Of a DNA stretch of 64,000 nt, positions 30,851 through 39,115 are shown one piece after another. The notes below the pieces were generated by a model that worked only from the letters and a program-made list of their open reading frames with translations, searched no databases and was not told where the DNA came from. The stretch's first letter is position 1; the number at the start of each line of letters is the position of its first letter. A program made the position numbers and the translations under genes. The DNA comes from Nocardioides lianchengensis (GTDB lineage: Bacteria > Actinomycetota > Actinomycetes > Propionibacteriales > Nocardioidaceae). The DNA lies in NCBI RefSeq assembly GCF_900101465.1, contig NZ_FMZM01000001.1:310001-374000 (forward strand), written 5' to 3'.

Positions 30851-30856
30851 GGCTCC

Positions 30857-30887
30857 ACTCAAACGCTTGGAGCGCGCTCCAGGTCAA
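30857..30887 (-). promoter_or_regulatory. MerR-type promoter/operator of the aldo/keto reductase gene
   Basis: On the minus strand a -35 TTGACC (30882-30887) is followed by the perfect 14-bp palindrome TGGAGCGCGCTCCA (30868-30881). With a long 19-bp spacer, a weak -10 (TTGAGT) falls at 30857-30862. The overlong spacer containing the operator is the hallmark of MerR-activated promoters. The site lies inside the last codons of merR. Its distance to the ATG is identical to that at the merR promoter. Confidence 0.75.
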
Positions 30888-31257
30888 GCCCGCGCCGCGC
30901 GAGGCCGTCCTCGTAGATGCCGATCTTCATGTCGATGGCGCCGAGGTGGCGCTGGACCTCGGCCAGGTCGCGCAGGACCTGCTGGCGGTGGGTGCGCAGC
31001 AGCTCCAGCCGCTCGGCCTCGTTCCCCTCGCCGGCCCGCACCAGGTCGGCGTACCGCCGGACGTCGCGGATCGGCATCCCGGTGGACCGCAGGCGGGTGA
31101 TCATCTCGATCCAGCGCAGCGCGGCGTCGTCGTACTGCCGGTGCCCGGAGGGCGAGCGGCCCACGGCGCGCACCATCAGCCCGTCGCGCTCGTAGTAGCG
31201 CAGCGTGTCGGGCGTCAGGCCGGTCTGCTCGGCCGCCTCGGCGATGGTCAGGCTCAT
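30859..31257 (-). CDS. MerR-family transcriptional regulator
   Basis: A 132-residue regulator. The winged HTH is at residues 3-70 ([24 protein letters not shown]), followed by the [26 protein letters not shown] wing region and a dimerisation helix (about 78-118). No Cys cluster is present, so it is not a metal or SoxR-like sensor. It resembles the carbonyl- or drug-responsive MerR proteins found beside aldo/keto reductases. Near-identical palindromes occur in its own promoter and in that of the reductase, so it probably regulates both. The ATG at 31257 appears leaderless. Confidence 0.9.
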   Translation of the reverse strand: MSLTIAEAAEQTGLTPDTLRYYERDGLMVRAVGRSPSGHRQYDDAALRWIEMITRLRSTGMPIRDVRRYADLVRAGEGNEAERLELLRTHRQQVLRDLAEVQRHLGAIDMKIGIYEDGLARRGLDLERAPSV

Positions 31258-31263
31258 CCGGCC

Positions 31264-31294
31264 AGTGTCGCGCCTGGAGTGCGCTCCAGGTCAA
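31264..31294 (-). promoter_or_regulatory. MerR-type autoregulatory promoter
   Basis: On the minus strand TTGACC (31289-31294) is followed by the near-perfect palindrome TGGAGCGCACTCCA (31275-31288), a 19-bp spacer in all, and a -10 GACACT (31264-31269). The predicted start of transcription coincides with the ATG at 31257. The element repeats that in front of the aldo/keto reductase gene, with the same 18-nt palindrome-to-ATG distance. Confidence 0.78.
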
Positions 31295-31297
31295 GCG

Positions 31298-32098
31298 CTA
31301 CCGCGGCCGGTCGAACGCCGGCCGGTCGTACGTCGAGGTCGCGAACGGTCCGCCGACGTGGGCGTTGTCCCAGTCGTCCTCGGGGGAGGGTGCGACGAAG
31401 GGGGCGAAGTCCTCGGCGTCGTCCTGCGGCTCGTAGCCGAGGGCGCGGCCGGGCTCCAGGTCCCACCAGCCGCGGCTGTTGGCGGAGACGCCGTAGAGGA
31501 CGGCGAAGCCGGGGGCGGTCGCGGTGAGCGCCGCCTCGACCATCAGGACGCAGTCCTCGGGGGAGAGCCAGGTGGAGAGCTGGCGGACGGTCTCGGGACG
31601 GGGACCGAACGAGCCGATCCGGCAGGCGATCGCGTCCAGGCCGTGGCGGTCGGCGTACAGGCTGAGCAGGGCCTCGGCCGCGACCTTCCCGACGCCGTAG
31701 AACGTGTCGGGGCGCGGTCGGGCGTCGACGGTCAGCAGCTCACGCCGGGGCGTGCGGCCGACGGCGTGGTTGGAGGAGGCGAGGACCAGGCGTCGTACGT
31801 CGTGCTCGACCATCGCGTCCAGGATCGCCGCCGTGGTGAGCACGTGCGACGCGAGCGCGTCGGGCAGCGAGCTCTCGTCGGGGTGCCCGGCCAGGTGGAC
31901 GACGGCGTCGGGGTGCTCCTCGGCGAAGACCGCCGCGACCGCCTCCGGGTCGCGGCAGTCGAGCGTGTGGAACCGGGTCTCGTTGCCGTCGGGCTCGGGG
32001 ACCCGGTCGAGCGAGACGACCTCGTGCCCGCGGGCGGCGAGGGCGACGGTGACGACCCGGCCGATGCTGCCGGCGGCGCCCGTGACGAGCACCCTCAT
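31298..32098 (-). CDS. NAD-dependent epimerase/dehydratase (uronate dehydrogenase-like)
   Basis: A 266-residue extended short-chain dehydrogenase. The dinucleotide motif GAAGSIG is at residues 7-13, the acidic residue at the end of strand 2 is in SLDRVPEP, the catalytic Ser in LASSNHAVG and the YxxxK in FYGVGK. The C-terminal half (RIGSFGPRPETVRQLSTWLSP) is like bacterial uronate dehydrogenases, which oxidise glucuronate or galacturonate to the aldarate lactone. It lies upstream of merR on the same strand, with its stop just beyond the merR promoter. It is the gene downstream of heme oxygenase (18-bp gap) and may be co-transcribed with it. Confidence 0.82.
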   Translation of the reverse strand: MRVLVTGAAGSIGRVVTVALAARGHEVVSLDRVPEPDGNETRFHTLDCRDPEAVAAVFAEEHPDAVVHLAGHPDESSLPDALASHVLTTAAILDAMVEHDVRRLVLASSNHAVGRTPRRELLTVDARPRPDTFYGVGKVAAEALLSLYADRHGLDAIACRIGSFGPRPETVRQLSTWLSPEDCVLMVEAALTATAPGFAVLYGVSANSRGWWDLEPGRALGYEPQDDAEDFAPFVAPSPEDDWDNAHVGGPFATSTYDRPAFDRPR

Positions 32099-32116
32099 GG
32101 GAGGGGGACGCTCAGG

Positions 32117-32779
32117 TCAGCGGCGGTATCCATCGATGCTCTGTCCCAACTCGGTGAAGACGGCCTGGTTCAGCCGGAACGCTACCTTCACCTCGTCGAC
32201 CACCCGCAGCTTGTCCTCGGCCGACAGCACCAGACCGTCGAGCCGGGCGCGGTAGGCGTCCTTGTAGGGCTTGGGCTTGGGGATCTCGGCGAAGTCGTAG
32301 AACGCGATGCCGACGCCGCCGAGCTCGTAGGTGCGGTCGAGGATCCGGCCGATGGCCTGACCGCCCGACAGGTCGCCGAGGTAGCGGGTGTAGTGGTGCG
32401 CGACCAGGGCCGGACCCCAGGCCGCGACCGACTCCAGTCGCTCGCGGTACGCCGTGGTCGCGGCCGAGTCGGTGGTGCGGGGGCCGCCGGGCGACCAGTG
32501 GTCGAGGTCGGCGTCGATGGCGGCCAGGCGCTCGAGGGCGGTGTCGTGGACGGCGGCGACGGCCGGGTCGTCGAGGCGCGAGCGGATCGCGGTCTCGAGG
32601 GCGTCGTACACGCCGCGGTAGCGGAGGAGGTAGTCGGCGTACGCCTGCTCGACGAGCTTGCCGCCCATCAGCTCGGTCATGAACGACGAGTGCTCGGCGG
32701 CCTCGTGCTCGGCCATCGAGCCCTCGCGCATGGCGGTGGAGAGCGAGTCGTCGACGGAGGTGTGGTCGAGCACGGTCAT
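32117..32779 (-). CDS. hmuO: Heme oxygenase (biliverdin-producing)
   Basis: A 220-residue HO-1-type enzyme that opens heme to biliverdin, CO and Fe2+ using reducing equivalents. The proximal His lies in AEHSSFMTELMGGKL, and the distal helix has the Gly-rich YLGDLSGGQAIGRIL. The C-terminus FRLNQAVFTEL is also typical. The ATG at 32779 was chosen because the extension to 32857 runs through the promoter. A strong TTGACA/GACAAT promoter with palindromes and an IdeR-like box lie upstream, so iron limitation and the adjacent TetR protein probably control it. It would release iron from heme imported by HmuTUV. Confidence 0.93.
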   Translation of the reverse strand: MTVLDHTSVDDSLSTAMREGSMAEHEAAEHSSFMTELMGGKLVEQAYADYLLRYRGVYDALETAIRSRLDDPAVAAVHDTALERLAAIDADLDHWSPGGPRTTDSAATTAYRERLESVAAWGPALVAHHYTRYLGDLSGGQAIGRILDRTYELGGVGIAFYDFAEIPKPKPYKDAYRARLDGLVLSAEDKLRVVDEVKVAFRLNQAVFTELGQSIDGYRR

Positions 32780-32824
32780 GGAGCGGCCTTTCGGGCGGGC
32801 GGGAGCGCCGAGACTTACGGACAC

Positions 32825-32858
32825 ATTGTCGACAAGATCTTGACCACTTGTCAACAAG
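32825..32858 (-). promoter_or_regulatory. hmuO promoter with paired palindromic operator
   Basis: On the minus strand the -35 TTGACA (32849-32854) and -10 GACAAT (32825-32830) are separated by 18 bp. Both are embedded in palindromes: TTGTCGACAA (32826-32835) and the near-palindrome CTTGTCAACAAG (32847-32858), centred 22 bp apart. Operators overlapping both promoter elements suggest repression, plausibly by the neighbouring TetR protein. Confidence 0.7.
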
Positions 32859-32863
32859 ATGCT

Positions 32864-32882
32864 GTAGGTAAGGCTTGCCTAA
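32864..32882. promoter_or_regulatory. IdeR/DtxR-like iron box upstream of hmuO
   Basis: This 19-bp site agrees with the DtxR/IdeR consensus (TWAGGTWAGSCTWACCTWA) at 17 of 19 positions, read as GTAGGTAAGGCTTGCCTAA. It overlaps the last codons of the TetR gene and lies just upstream of the hmuO promoter. Repression by the iron-loaded regulator is the expected effect. Confidence 0.75.
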
Positions 32883-33466
32883 CTAGTGTACGACGCCCGC
32901 CCGGCATCCGTCAGCAGTGCGCGCACGATGAACCGCTCCACCTGCTCGGGAGGCACGTGCCGCGGCGCGAGGCAGGCGTGCACGAGCGACATCGCGCTCG
33001 TCGGGTCGGGCACCTCGAAGGCCCCGGCGGCCACTCCGGCGGCCAGCAGCTCCCGCAGCACGTCCTCGACCGCCACCACGTGCTCGCGGATCGCCTGCAC
33101 CGACTCGCGGGAGAGCATCCCGACCAGCTGCATCCCGAGCCCCATGTGGAACTGCTGACCGGCGGCCAGCTGGTGACGCACGTAGACCCGGAGTCGCTCG
33201 ACCGGGTCGTCGGCCGTGTCGAGCGCGGTGCGGAGCTCGGCGAGGTAGCGCTCGGTCTCGTGGGTCGCGAACGCGACGACCACCGCCTCCTTGTCGGGGA
33301 AGTGGTGGTAGATCGTGGTCCGGCCCAGCTCGGCGCGCTCGGCGATCTGGGCCATCGTGATGGCGTCGAAGCTCCGCTCGCTCATCAGGGTCGCGAAGGC
33401 GTCGTAGACCCGCCGACGCACCCGGTCCCGGTGCTCCGCGACGGTCTCGGCGTTGATCTTCGGCAC
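32879..33466 (-). CDS. TetR-family regulator, likely of hmuO
   Basis: A 195-residue one-component regulator. The HTH is near residues 34-55 (TMAQIAERAELGRTTIYHHF), with the usual PDKEAVVVAF continuation, then an alpha-helical ligand domain. A possible ligand-binding region is rich in Met and His (QFHMGLGMQLVGM). It sits immediately upstream of hmuO on the same strand, and palindromes overlap the hmuO promoter, so it is probably a heme- or stress-responsive repressor of that gene. The ligand is not known. Confidence 0.88.
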   Translation of the reverse strand: MPKINAETVAEHRDRVRRRVYDAFATLMSERSFDAITMAQIAERAELGRTTIYHHFPDKEAVVVAFATHETERYLAELRTALDTADDPVERLRVYVRHQLAAGQQFHMGLGMQLVGMLSRESVQAIREHVVAVEDVLRELLAAGVAAGAFEVPDPTSAMSLVHACLAPRHVPPEQVERFIVRALLTDAGRASYTS

Positions 33467-33489
33467 CTGCGCACTCTAGTGCGGAACGC

Positions 33490-33528
33490 ACGCGGCGCCC
33501 CTTCCCACGAAGGGGAGGGACGCCGCGT
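33490..33528 (-). terminator. Terminator hairpin after the heme-uptake operon
   Basis: The outer 8-bp arms ACGCGGCG (33490-33497) and CGCCGCGT (33521-33528) enclose a further CCTTCCC/GGGGAGGG pairing. The hairpin lies 16 bp past the stop of the last operon gene and before the TetR gene. Confidence 0.75.
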
Positions 33529-33543
33529 GGTGGTGCGGACGGG

Positions 33544-36507
33544 TCAGGAGACCCGGAGGACCACCGTCTTGGTGGAGGCCTTCACGTTCGCCGTGCCGGC
33601 GTAGGTGAGGACCACGCGGTAGCGACCCTTGGCCAGCTTCGGCAGGGTGGCCGTGGCGACGCCCCGGGCGTTCAGCCGGGCCGACACGGTGCGGACCGCC
33701 TTGCCCTTCGCGTTGCGCACGACCAGCTTCACCTTGCCCGTGGCCGAGCCGGCCGGGGTGGTGGTGATGGTGGCCCGGACCTTGCCGGCCCGCGTGCGGG
33801 TCGGCTTCTTGGTCACCTGGAGCTTGGCCCGGCTGGTCGCCTTCGCGACCGTGGCGCTGCCGGTCGCCGTGGCGGCCGCGACGTTGCCGTTCCCGGCGTA
33901 CGACGCGGTCAGCGCGTGCCGTCCGGCCGCTAGCTCACCCAGCGAGAAGGTGGCCCGGCCGGACTGCAGGTCGGCCCTGCCGACCACGCGGCCGGCCCGC
34001 GAGAGCGTGACCGCGCCGGTGGCGCCGGTGCCCGCGACGGTCACGACCGCGGTGGACACCTGGCCGTAGGTGCGCGCGGGCACGGAGAGGGTCACGGTGG
34101 CCGTGCCTGGGGCGACGACCAGGGTCGTCCTGCCGGTGCCCTCGGTGGTGTTGGCGTCGCCCGTGTAGGTGGCGGTCAGCTCGTGGTCCCCGGCCCCGAG
34201 CGCGGTGCCGAGGTCGAAGGTGGCCTTGCCGTCCTCCAGGACCGCGGTGCCGAGCTCGGTCGTGCCCTCGGCGAGGGTGACCGAACCGGTGTTGTCGCCG
34301 TCACCGGTGACCTCGACCGTGGCCGTCGCGACCGCGCCGAACGACACCGAGGGCGCCGTGACGGTGACGGTGGGGGTGGCCTGGGTGAAGGTGACGGGGG
34401 TGTAGGTCTCGTAGGCCGCGACGGTGCCGCCGCTGCCGCCGTAGGTGTAGATGCCGTAGTTGACCAGGGTTGCGGCGGTGGCGACGGCGTCGATGGCCGC
34501 CTTGTCGACGGTGAGGGTGGCGGTGAAGCTGCCGTCGGGCTTGAGCTCGACGGCGCCGCCGTCGGGGCCGCCGATGGTGGCCATGTCCTCGGCGAGGACG
34601 GCCCACTTCTGTGAGCTGTTGACCCGGGTGGCGGTGGCGGCTCCGGCCGACGGCTTCCAGTTCTCGGCGAACTTGCCGAACACGACGTAGGAGCCGGAGG
34701 GCTTGCCGGCCAGGGGCGGGCGGGTGCCGGTCGCGGCGGCCGGGTTGAACCCGGTGCCGGTGACGGTCACCGTCTGCGCGCCGTTCGGCACGAACGTCGA
34801 GCGGGAGAGGGTCACCGACGGCGCGGCGACGATCAGCGAGCCGGTGCCGGTGGCGGTCAGGAAGTTGGCGTCCCCGGCGTACGACGCGGACAGGGGGTAG
34901 CTGCCGACCGGGCGGCTGGCGCCGAGGTCGAAGGTCGCCTTGCCGGTGCTGTCGACCGCCTGGGTGCCGACCACGGTGTCGCCCTGGGACAGGGTGACGT
35001 TGCCGGTGGCGGCCACGCCGGTCGTGCTCGACACGGTGACCGTGGCCGCGGCCGGGAGGCCCTGGGCGACCGACGGCGCCGAGACGGCGACGGTCGGGGT
35101 GGCCTGGGCGAAGGTGACCGGGGTGTAGGTCTCGAAGGCCGGGGCGCTCGCGCCGCTGCCGCCGTAGGTGTAGATGCCGTAGTTGACCAGCTGGCTGGCC
35201 GTGGCGGTGGCGTCGAGCGCCGGCTTGTTCACCGTCAGGGTGGTCGTGAACGTGCCGTCAGACTTGAGCTCGACCGCGCCGCTGTTGGCGCCACCGATGG
35301 TCGCCATGTCAGCCGCGGCGACCGCCCACTTCTGCGAGCCGACGGCCCGGTTGGCCGACGGGGCGGTCGCGGTCCCGAGGGACGGCTTCCAGACCTCGGC
35401 GAACTTGCCGAAGACGACGTACGTGCCGGCCGGGCGGCCGGACAGCGGCGGCCGGGTGCCCGTGGACAGCGACGGCGTGAAGCCGCTACCGGTCACGGTC
35501 ACCTCCTGGGCGCCGCTCGGGAGCAGCGTGGTCTTGCTGACCTGGACCGAGGCCTTGTACTCGCTGAAGCCCACGCTCAGCGGGTTCGCGACCTTGCGCG
35601 GGTCGGCGCTGCCACCGGTGGAGTACCAGTAGGGGCCCTGGCCGAGGACCTGCTGGAAGTCCACGAAGGCCTGCGGGAAGGAGCCCCAGTTCGCGCCCGA
35701 GGTGACCTGGGGACTGCTGCTCGCGGGTGCGGTGTAGGGGACCTCGCGGTACGCCGGGGTCGCGGTCAGGCCGGTCGCGGTCACGTCGACGCCGCTGAGC
35801 GTGGCGAGGGCGACCGTCGCCTCGGGGACCGCCTCCCACTTCGTGGGGTCGTCCATCGACGTCGCGTAGCCGCCGAGCGTCGCGGTGACGGTGCCCGCAC
35901 CGCCGGTGAGGGTGAGCTTCGGGTCGGACAGGGTGAAGTAGGTCATGCCCGAGTAGAAGAGGACGGTCGCGTCCCCGTCCCAGGTGATCGTGGCGTTGTC
36001 GGTGGCGGGGTCGAGGGTGCCGACGCCGTTCTTCACGACCAGACGGGTCTCCGCGAGGATCGTCTGCGACGCGCCAGAGGTGGTCTGGCCGGCGCTGTTG
36101 GTGCGGGTGCCCTGGAAGGTGGTGGGGCCGTAGCTCCCGTCGGCCGCCTTGTCCTCGATGGTGACGTTGCCGTCGGCGTTCTTCCACCCGGCGGCGGTGC
36201 CGTTGTTCCAGGTCGCGCCGTTGTCGGCGGACTTCAGGGTCGCGCCACCGGCGCCGGGGTTGCCGATCTTGCCGGCCGACATCAGGTTCCAGGTGCCGGG
36301 GGCGAAGGCGCCCGCGTTGACCTCGTTGTTGAGGTCCCAGGTGAAGGTGGCGTTGGTGACCTGGGCCGGCGCGGCCGAGGCGGCGGGTGCTCCCGCGACG
36401 CCCAGGGCGACCAGGCCGGAGGCGGCGACGGCGGTCGAGAGGAGACCCGCCAGTCCGCGCCTCGCTCGGCTACGCACAGGGGTGCCCCCTGCGGCATTGG
36501 TGGTCAT
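33544..36507 (-). CDS. Secreted HtaA-like heme-binding protein with duplicated modules and Ig-like repeats
   Basis: A 987-residue exported protein. The signal peptide (about 1-46) is followed by an HtaA-like domain (about 48-325; ATFTWDLNNEVNAGAFAPGTW, TVLFYSGMTYFTLSDPKL). Then come two copies of a ~130-residue module with VTGSGFTPS or VTGTGFNPA, then YVVFGKFAE.WKPS, DMATIGG and LVNYGIYTYGGSG. Interleaved and following are three Big_3-type Ig domains and a C-terminal Ig-like domain. HtaA domains in other actinobacteria bind heme at the surface and pass it to HmuT. It is the last gene of the operon, overlapping its predecessor by 4 bp. No membrane anchor is visible. The HtaA assignment is by resemblance only. 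Confidence 0.72.
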   Translation of the reverse strand: MTTNAAGGTPVRSRARRGLAGLLSTAVAASGLVALGVAGAPAASAAPAQVTNATFTWDLNNEVNAGAFAPGTWNLMSAGKIGNPGAGGATLKSADNGATWNNGTAAGWKNADGNVTIEDKAADGSYGPTTFQGTRTNSAGQTTSGASQTILAETRLVVKNGVGTLDPATDNATITWDGDATVLFYSGMTYFTLSDPKLTLTGGAGTVTATLGGYATSMDDPTKWEAVPEATVALATLSGVDVTATGLTATPAYREVPYTAPASSSPQVTSGANWGSFPQAFVDFQQVLGQGPYWYSTGGSADPRKVANPLSVGFSEYKASVQVSKTTLLPSGAQEVTVTGSGFTPSLSTGTRPPLSGRPAGTYVVFGKFAEVWKPSLGTATAPSANRAVGSQKWAVAAADMATIGGANSGAVELKSDGTFTTTLTVNKPALDATATASQLVNYGIYTYGGSGASAPAFETYTPVTFAQATPTVAVSAPSVAQGLPAAATVTVSSTTGVAATGNVTLSQGDTVVGTQAVDSTGKATFDLGASRPVGSYPLSASYAGDANFLTATGTGSLIVAAPSVTLSRSTFVPNGAQTVTVTGTGFNPAAATGTRPPLAGKPSGSYVVFGKFAENWKPSAGAATATRVNSSQKWAVLAEDMATIGGPDGGAVELKPDGSFTATLTVDKAAIDAVATAATLVNYGIYTYGGSGGTVAAYETYTPVTFTQATPTVTVTAPSVSFGAVATATVEVTGDGDNTGSVTLAEGTTELGTAVLEDGKATFDLGTALGAGDHELTATYTGDANTTEGTGRTTLVVAPGTATVTLSVPARTYGQVSTAVVTVAGTGATGAVTLSRAGRVVGRADLQSGRATFSLGELAAGRHALTASYAGNGNVAAATATGSATVAKATSRAKLQVTKKPTRTRAGKVRATITTTPAGSATGKVKLVVRNAKGKAVRTVSARLNARGVATATLPKLAKGRYRVVLTYAGTANVKASTKTVVLRVS

Positions 36508-37949
36508 GACTGTCCTTTCACACGACTGCTGAGGGTGCTGACGGTGGAAATGGCGGCTGCTCCGAGCAGCAGCAGCGAGCCGGTCCACCACTCCCATGGG
36601 TGGCCGGAGCTGGTCGCCCGGGCAGCCGCAGGGGCCGTCTGGGCGGTGACCACCGGGATCGCGGGGAGCCGGGGGTCGAAGGTCGGGGGCGCCGCGGCGA
36701 CGGCCGCGGCGGCGGGTGGCGCGGCGGCGGCCGGCTGCACGGGCAGCGCGGGACCGGCCGGCTGCGCCGGGGTGGTCGGGGTGGGCGTGCTGGTCGGCGG
36801 CGTCGGCGCGACCGACTGGGTCGGGTCGTCGTCGGGGTCGTCGGCACTCCCGGTCGGCGTCGGCTTGACCGGGGGCTTGACGGGCTCGGAGGCGGAGTAG
36901 CTGACCGTCAGCGGGAGCGCCACCTTGTGGGCGTCCGCGCTACCGCCGGAGGAGTACCAGTACGCCGCGGAGCCCAGCCGCTGCATGGCCGCGAGGAAGG
37001 ACGCCGGGAAGGCTCCCCAGTCGTCGCCGGAACGGACCTGGGACACCCCGTCGCCCGGGGCGTTGTAGGCGACGCCGCGGTAGGCCGGCGTGATCGAGAA
37101 GCCGCCCTCGCCGGGGAGCACGAGACCGGCGGTGGGCAGGTCGGCCAGCACGACCTGCTGGCCGGCGACCTTGACCCATTTGGTCATGTCGTCCATGTCG
37201 GTGGCGTAGCCGCTGACGGTGCCGAGCAGCTGGGCCCTGTCCTTCGTGATCGACAGGACGGGGTCGGCGACGTAGAAGAACGTCATGCCGGAGTAGTAGA
37301 GGACGGTGAACGAGCCCTTCCACCGCACCGTGGCGGTCCCCGCGACGGGGTCGACCTCGCCGGTGCCGCCGTCGATGACGACCTGGTGATCGGAGAACGT
37401 CCTGCCGCTGGTGGTCAGCCGGTTGCCGGCCGCGTCGGTCGACGTGCCGGCGTACGTCGCGGCGGTGTAGCTGCCGTCGGACCGCCGCTTCTCGAGGCGG
37501 ACCTTCCCCGACCTCGCCGACCAGCCGGCGCGCTTGCCGTTGTTCCACGTCGCGCCGCCGTCGGCGCTGCGGAGGGTCTTGCCGCCCTCGCCGGGGTTGG
37601 CGAGCTCGCCGGCCGAGAGGAAGTTGAATGTGCCGGGCGCGAAGGCGGCGTTGTTGCTCTCGTTGTTGATGCCCCAGCGCAGCTGGGCGTCGTCGACGGC
37701 GACGGGGCCGTCAGGCGTCGTGCTCGGGGAGGCGGTGACCGTGGTCGTCACCGTGGCGGTCGCGGTGGGCCCGTCGCTCGGCGTCGGCTCGCCGGTGGTC
37801 GGAGTCCCGGTGGGCGACCCGGTCGAGGTCGGGTCGGCAGCGCTGGCCGGCGCCGATCCGACGCCCGCGGAGCCGAGCAGCACGGCCGAGGGAAGGGCCA
37901 GGGCGGCCAGCAGTGCCGCGGCCAGCGCGGGGCGCAGCCGGCGGCTCAC
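36504..37949 (-). CDS. Membrane-anchored HtaA-like heme-binding protein
   Basis: A 481-residue protein. The parts in order are a signal peptide (about 1-37), a Thr/Pro-rich linker (38-90), one HtaA-like domain (about 92-335) and a long Pro/Ala/Thr-rich stalk. A C-terminal membrane span (about 455-472) and a short basic tail complete it. Its HtaA-like domain closely parallels that of the downstream protein: both have WGINNESNNAAFAPGTF-type starts, GGATWNNG, TVLYYSGMTFFYVADP and GSAAYWYSSGGSADAHKVA-type ends. The stalk suggests it spans the cell wall. The GTG at 37949 overlaps the upstream stop by 4 bp. A heme relay to HmuT is inferred. Confidence 0.75.
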   Translation of the reverse strand: MSRRLRPALAAALLAALALPSAVLLGSAGVGSAPASAADPTSTGSPTGTPTTGEPTPSDGPTATATVTTTVTASPSTTPDGPVAVDDAQLRWGINNESNNAAFAPGTFNFLSAGELANPGEGGKTLRSADGGATWNNGKRAGWSARSGKVRLEKRRSDGSYTAATYAGTSTDAAGNRLTTSGRTFSDHQVVIDGGTGEVDPVAGTATVRWKGSFTVLYYSGMTFFYVADPVLSITKDRAQLLGTVSGYATDMDDMTKWVKVAGQQVVLADLPTAGLVLPGEGGFSITPAYRGVAYNAPGDGVSQVRSGDDWGAFPASFLAAMQRLGSAAYWYSSGGSADAHKVALPLTVSYSASEPVKPPVKPTPTGSADDPDDDPTQSVAPTPPTSTPTPTTPAQPAGPALPVQPAAAAPPAAAAVAAAPPTFDPRLPAIPVVTAQTAPAAARATSSGHPWEWWTGSLLLLGAAAISTVSTLSSRVKGQS

Positions 37950-39115
37950 GGGGTCGCTCCCGCGACCGGGGTGGTGGCTCGTGGGCCGGGTCGGCGGCGG
38001 CGCAGCCGGACCAGGGCCACGGCGAGGGCGACCAGGAAGACGAGGACGGCCAGGCCGAGGAACACCCGCGCGGCGACCTCGGAGTCGTCGTCCTCGGTGG
38101 CGGCCGCGACGGGCTCGGCCGCGCCGGCCTGCACGGGGAACATCTCGGTGGGCTGCGCGCCGGACGCGGCGCCGACCAGCCGGAGCTCGTGGGTGCCGGT
38201 GCCGAGATCGAGCGGCAGCTGCATCAGGCCGGCGACCTCGCCGGACGCCCCGGCGACCATCGGCCCGAGAGCCACCACGCCGTCGTCGAGGATCGCCAGG
38301 ACCTGCTCGCCGGGCGTGAAGCCCTGACCGGTGAAGGCCAGCGCGCGACCGGCCACGGCGGTCGCCCGGTCGGCGGTCACCGCGGGGGCCCCGGCGGCCC
38401 GCCGGGTCGGGGCGGTCGTCGGGTCGGCGGCGGTGGTCGGGACCGCCGTGGTCGGGCTGCCGGCCGTGGGCTGGGCGGTGGGCCGGGCCGTGGGGGAGGC
38501 GGACTCGGTGGGCGCGGCGCCGCCGTACACGTCGCCGAAGCGGACGGGGGTGAAGGTCTCGTTGGCGGGGTTCTTCACGCCGTGGGCGCCGATGGTGATC
38601 ACGCCGCAGGTGACCTCGCGGCAGTCGACCTCGGAGGCGTTGCCGTCGCGGTCGACGCTGGTGAACACGGGGCCGGGCACGGTGAGCTCGAGGCTGAACC
38701 CGCCGCGGGCGCTGAGGACGGCGTTCGCCTCGGCCGCGGTGGAGCTGCCGGGGAAGGCGACGAACTTCAGGTAGCCCTGGTTCTCGGCGGCGTTCTCGGC
38801 GTCGGGGATGTAGCGGTAGTCCTCGCCGGTGAGCCCGCCCTTCGATGGCTTCCACGAGCCGCTCCGCGGATCCTCGACCCACCCGAACATCAGGTAGACG
38901 CCACCGAAGCCGCCCTTGACCACCTGGAAGCCGGAGCCGGTGATCGTCAGCTTGGTCTGGTACGTCGAGTCCGCGTTCGCGCCACCGCGGTCGTTCTCCA
39001 CGGTGATCCGGGACGCGGCCTCGGCGGGTGCAGGGGCGAGAGCCAGGGTCAGGGCGCCGGCCGTCAGGGCGGCGGCGAGCAGCGTGGCGAGCAGGCTGCG
39101 GGGTCGGCGGGTCAT
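37946..39115 (-). CDS. Exported membrane-anchored protein of the heme operon
   Basis: A 389-residue protein with a signal peptide (about 1-34), a beta-rich domain and a Thr/Pro linker. A second small beta domain (GQGFTPGEQVLAILDDGVVALG) and a C-terminal membrane span with an Arg-rich tail (from about residue 349) follow. The first domain carries TITGSGFQV and VYLMFGWVEDPRSGSWKPSKGG. This echoes the GSGF and YVVFGKFAE.WKPS modules of the secreted HtaA-like protein, so the operon encodes a related set of surface domains. A Cys pair (DCREVTC) could form a disulfide. The function is unknown. Position between hmuV and the HtaA-like genes suggests an HtaC-like accessory. Confidence 0.7.
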   Translation of the reverse strand: MTRRPRSLLATLLAAALTAGALTLALAPAPAEAASRITVENDRGGANADSTYQTKLTITGSGFQVVKGGFGGVYLMFGWVEDPRSGSWKPSKGGLTGEDYRYIPDAENAAENQGYLKFVAFPGSSTAAEANAVLSARGGFSLELTVPGPVFTSVDRDGNASEVDCREVTCGVITIGAHGVKNPANETFTPVRFGDVYGGAAPTESASPTARPTAQPTAGSPTTAVPTTAADPTTAPTRRAAGAPAVTADRATAVAGRALAFTGQGFTPGEQVLAILDDGVVALGPMVAGASGEVAGLMQLPLDLGTGTHELRLVGAASGAQPTEMFPVQAGAAEPVAAATEDDDSEVAARVFLGLAVLVFLVALAVALVRLRRRRPGPRATTPVAGATP

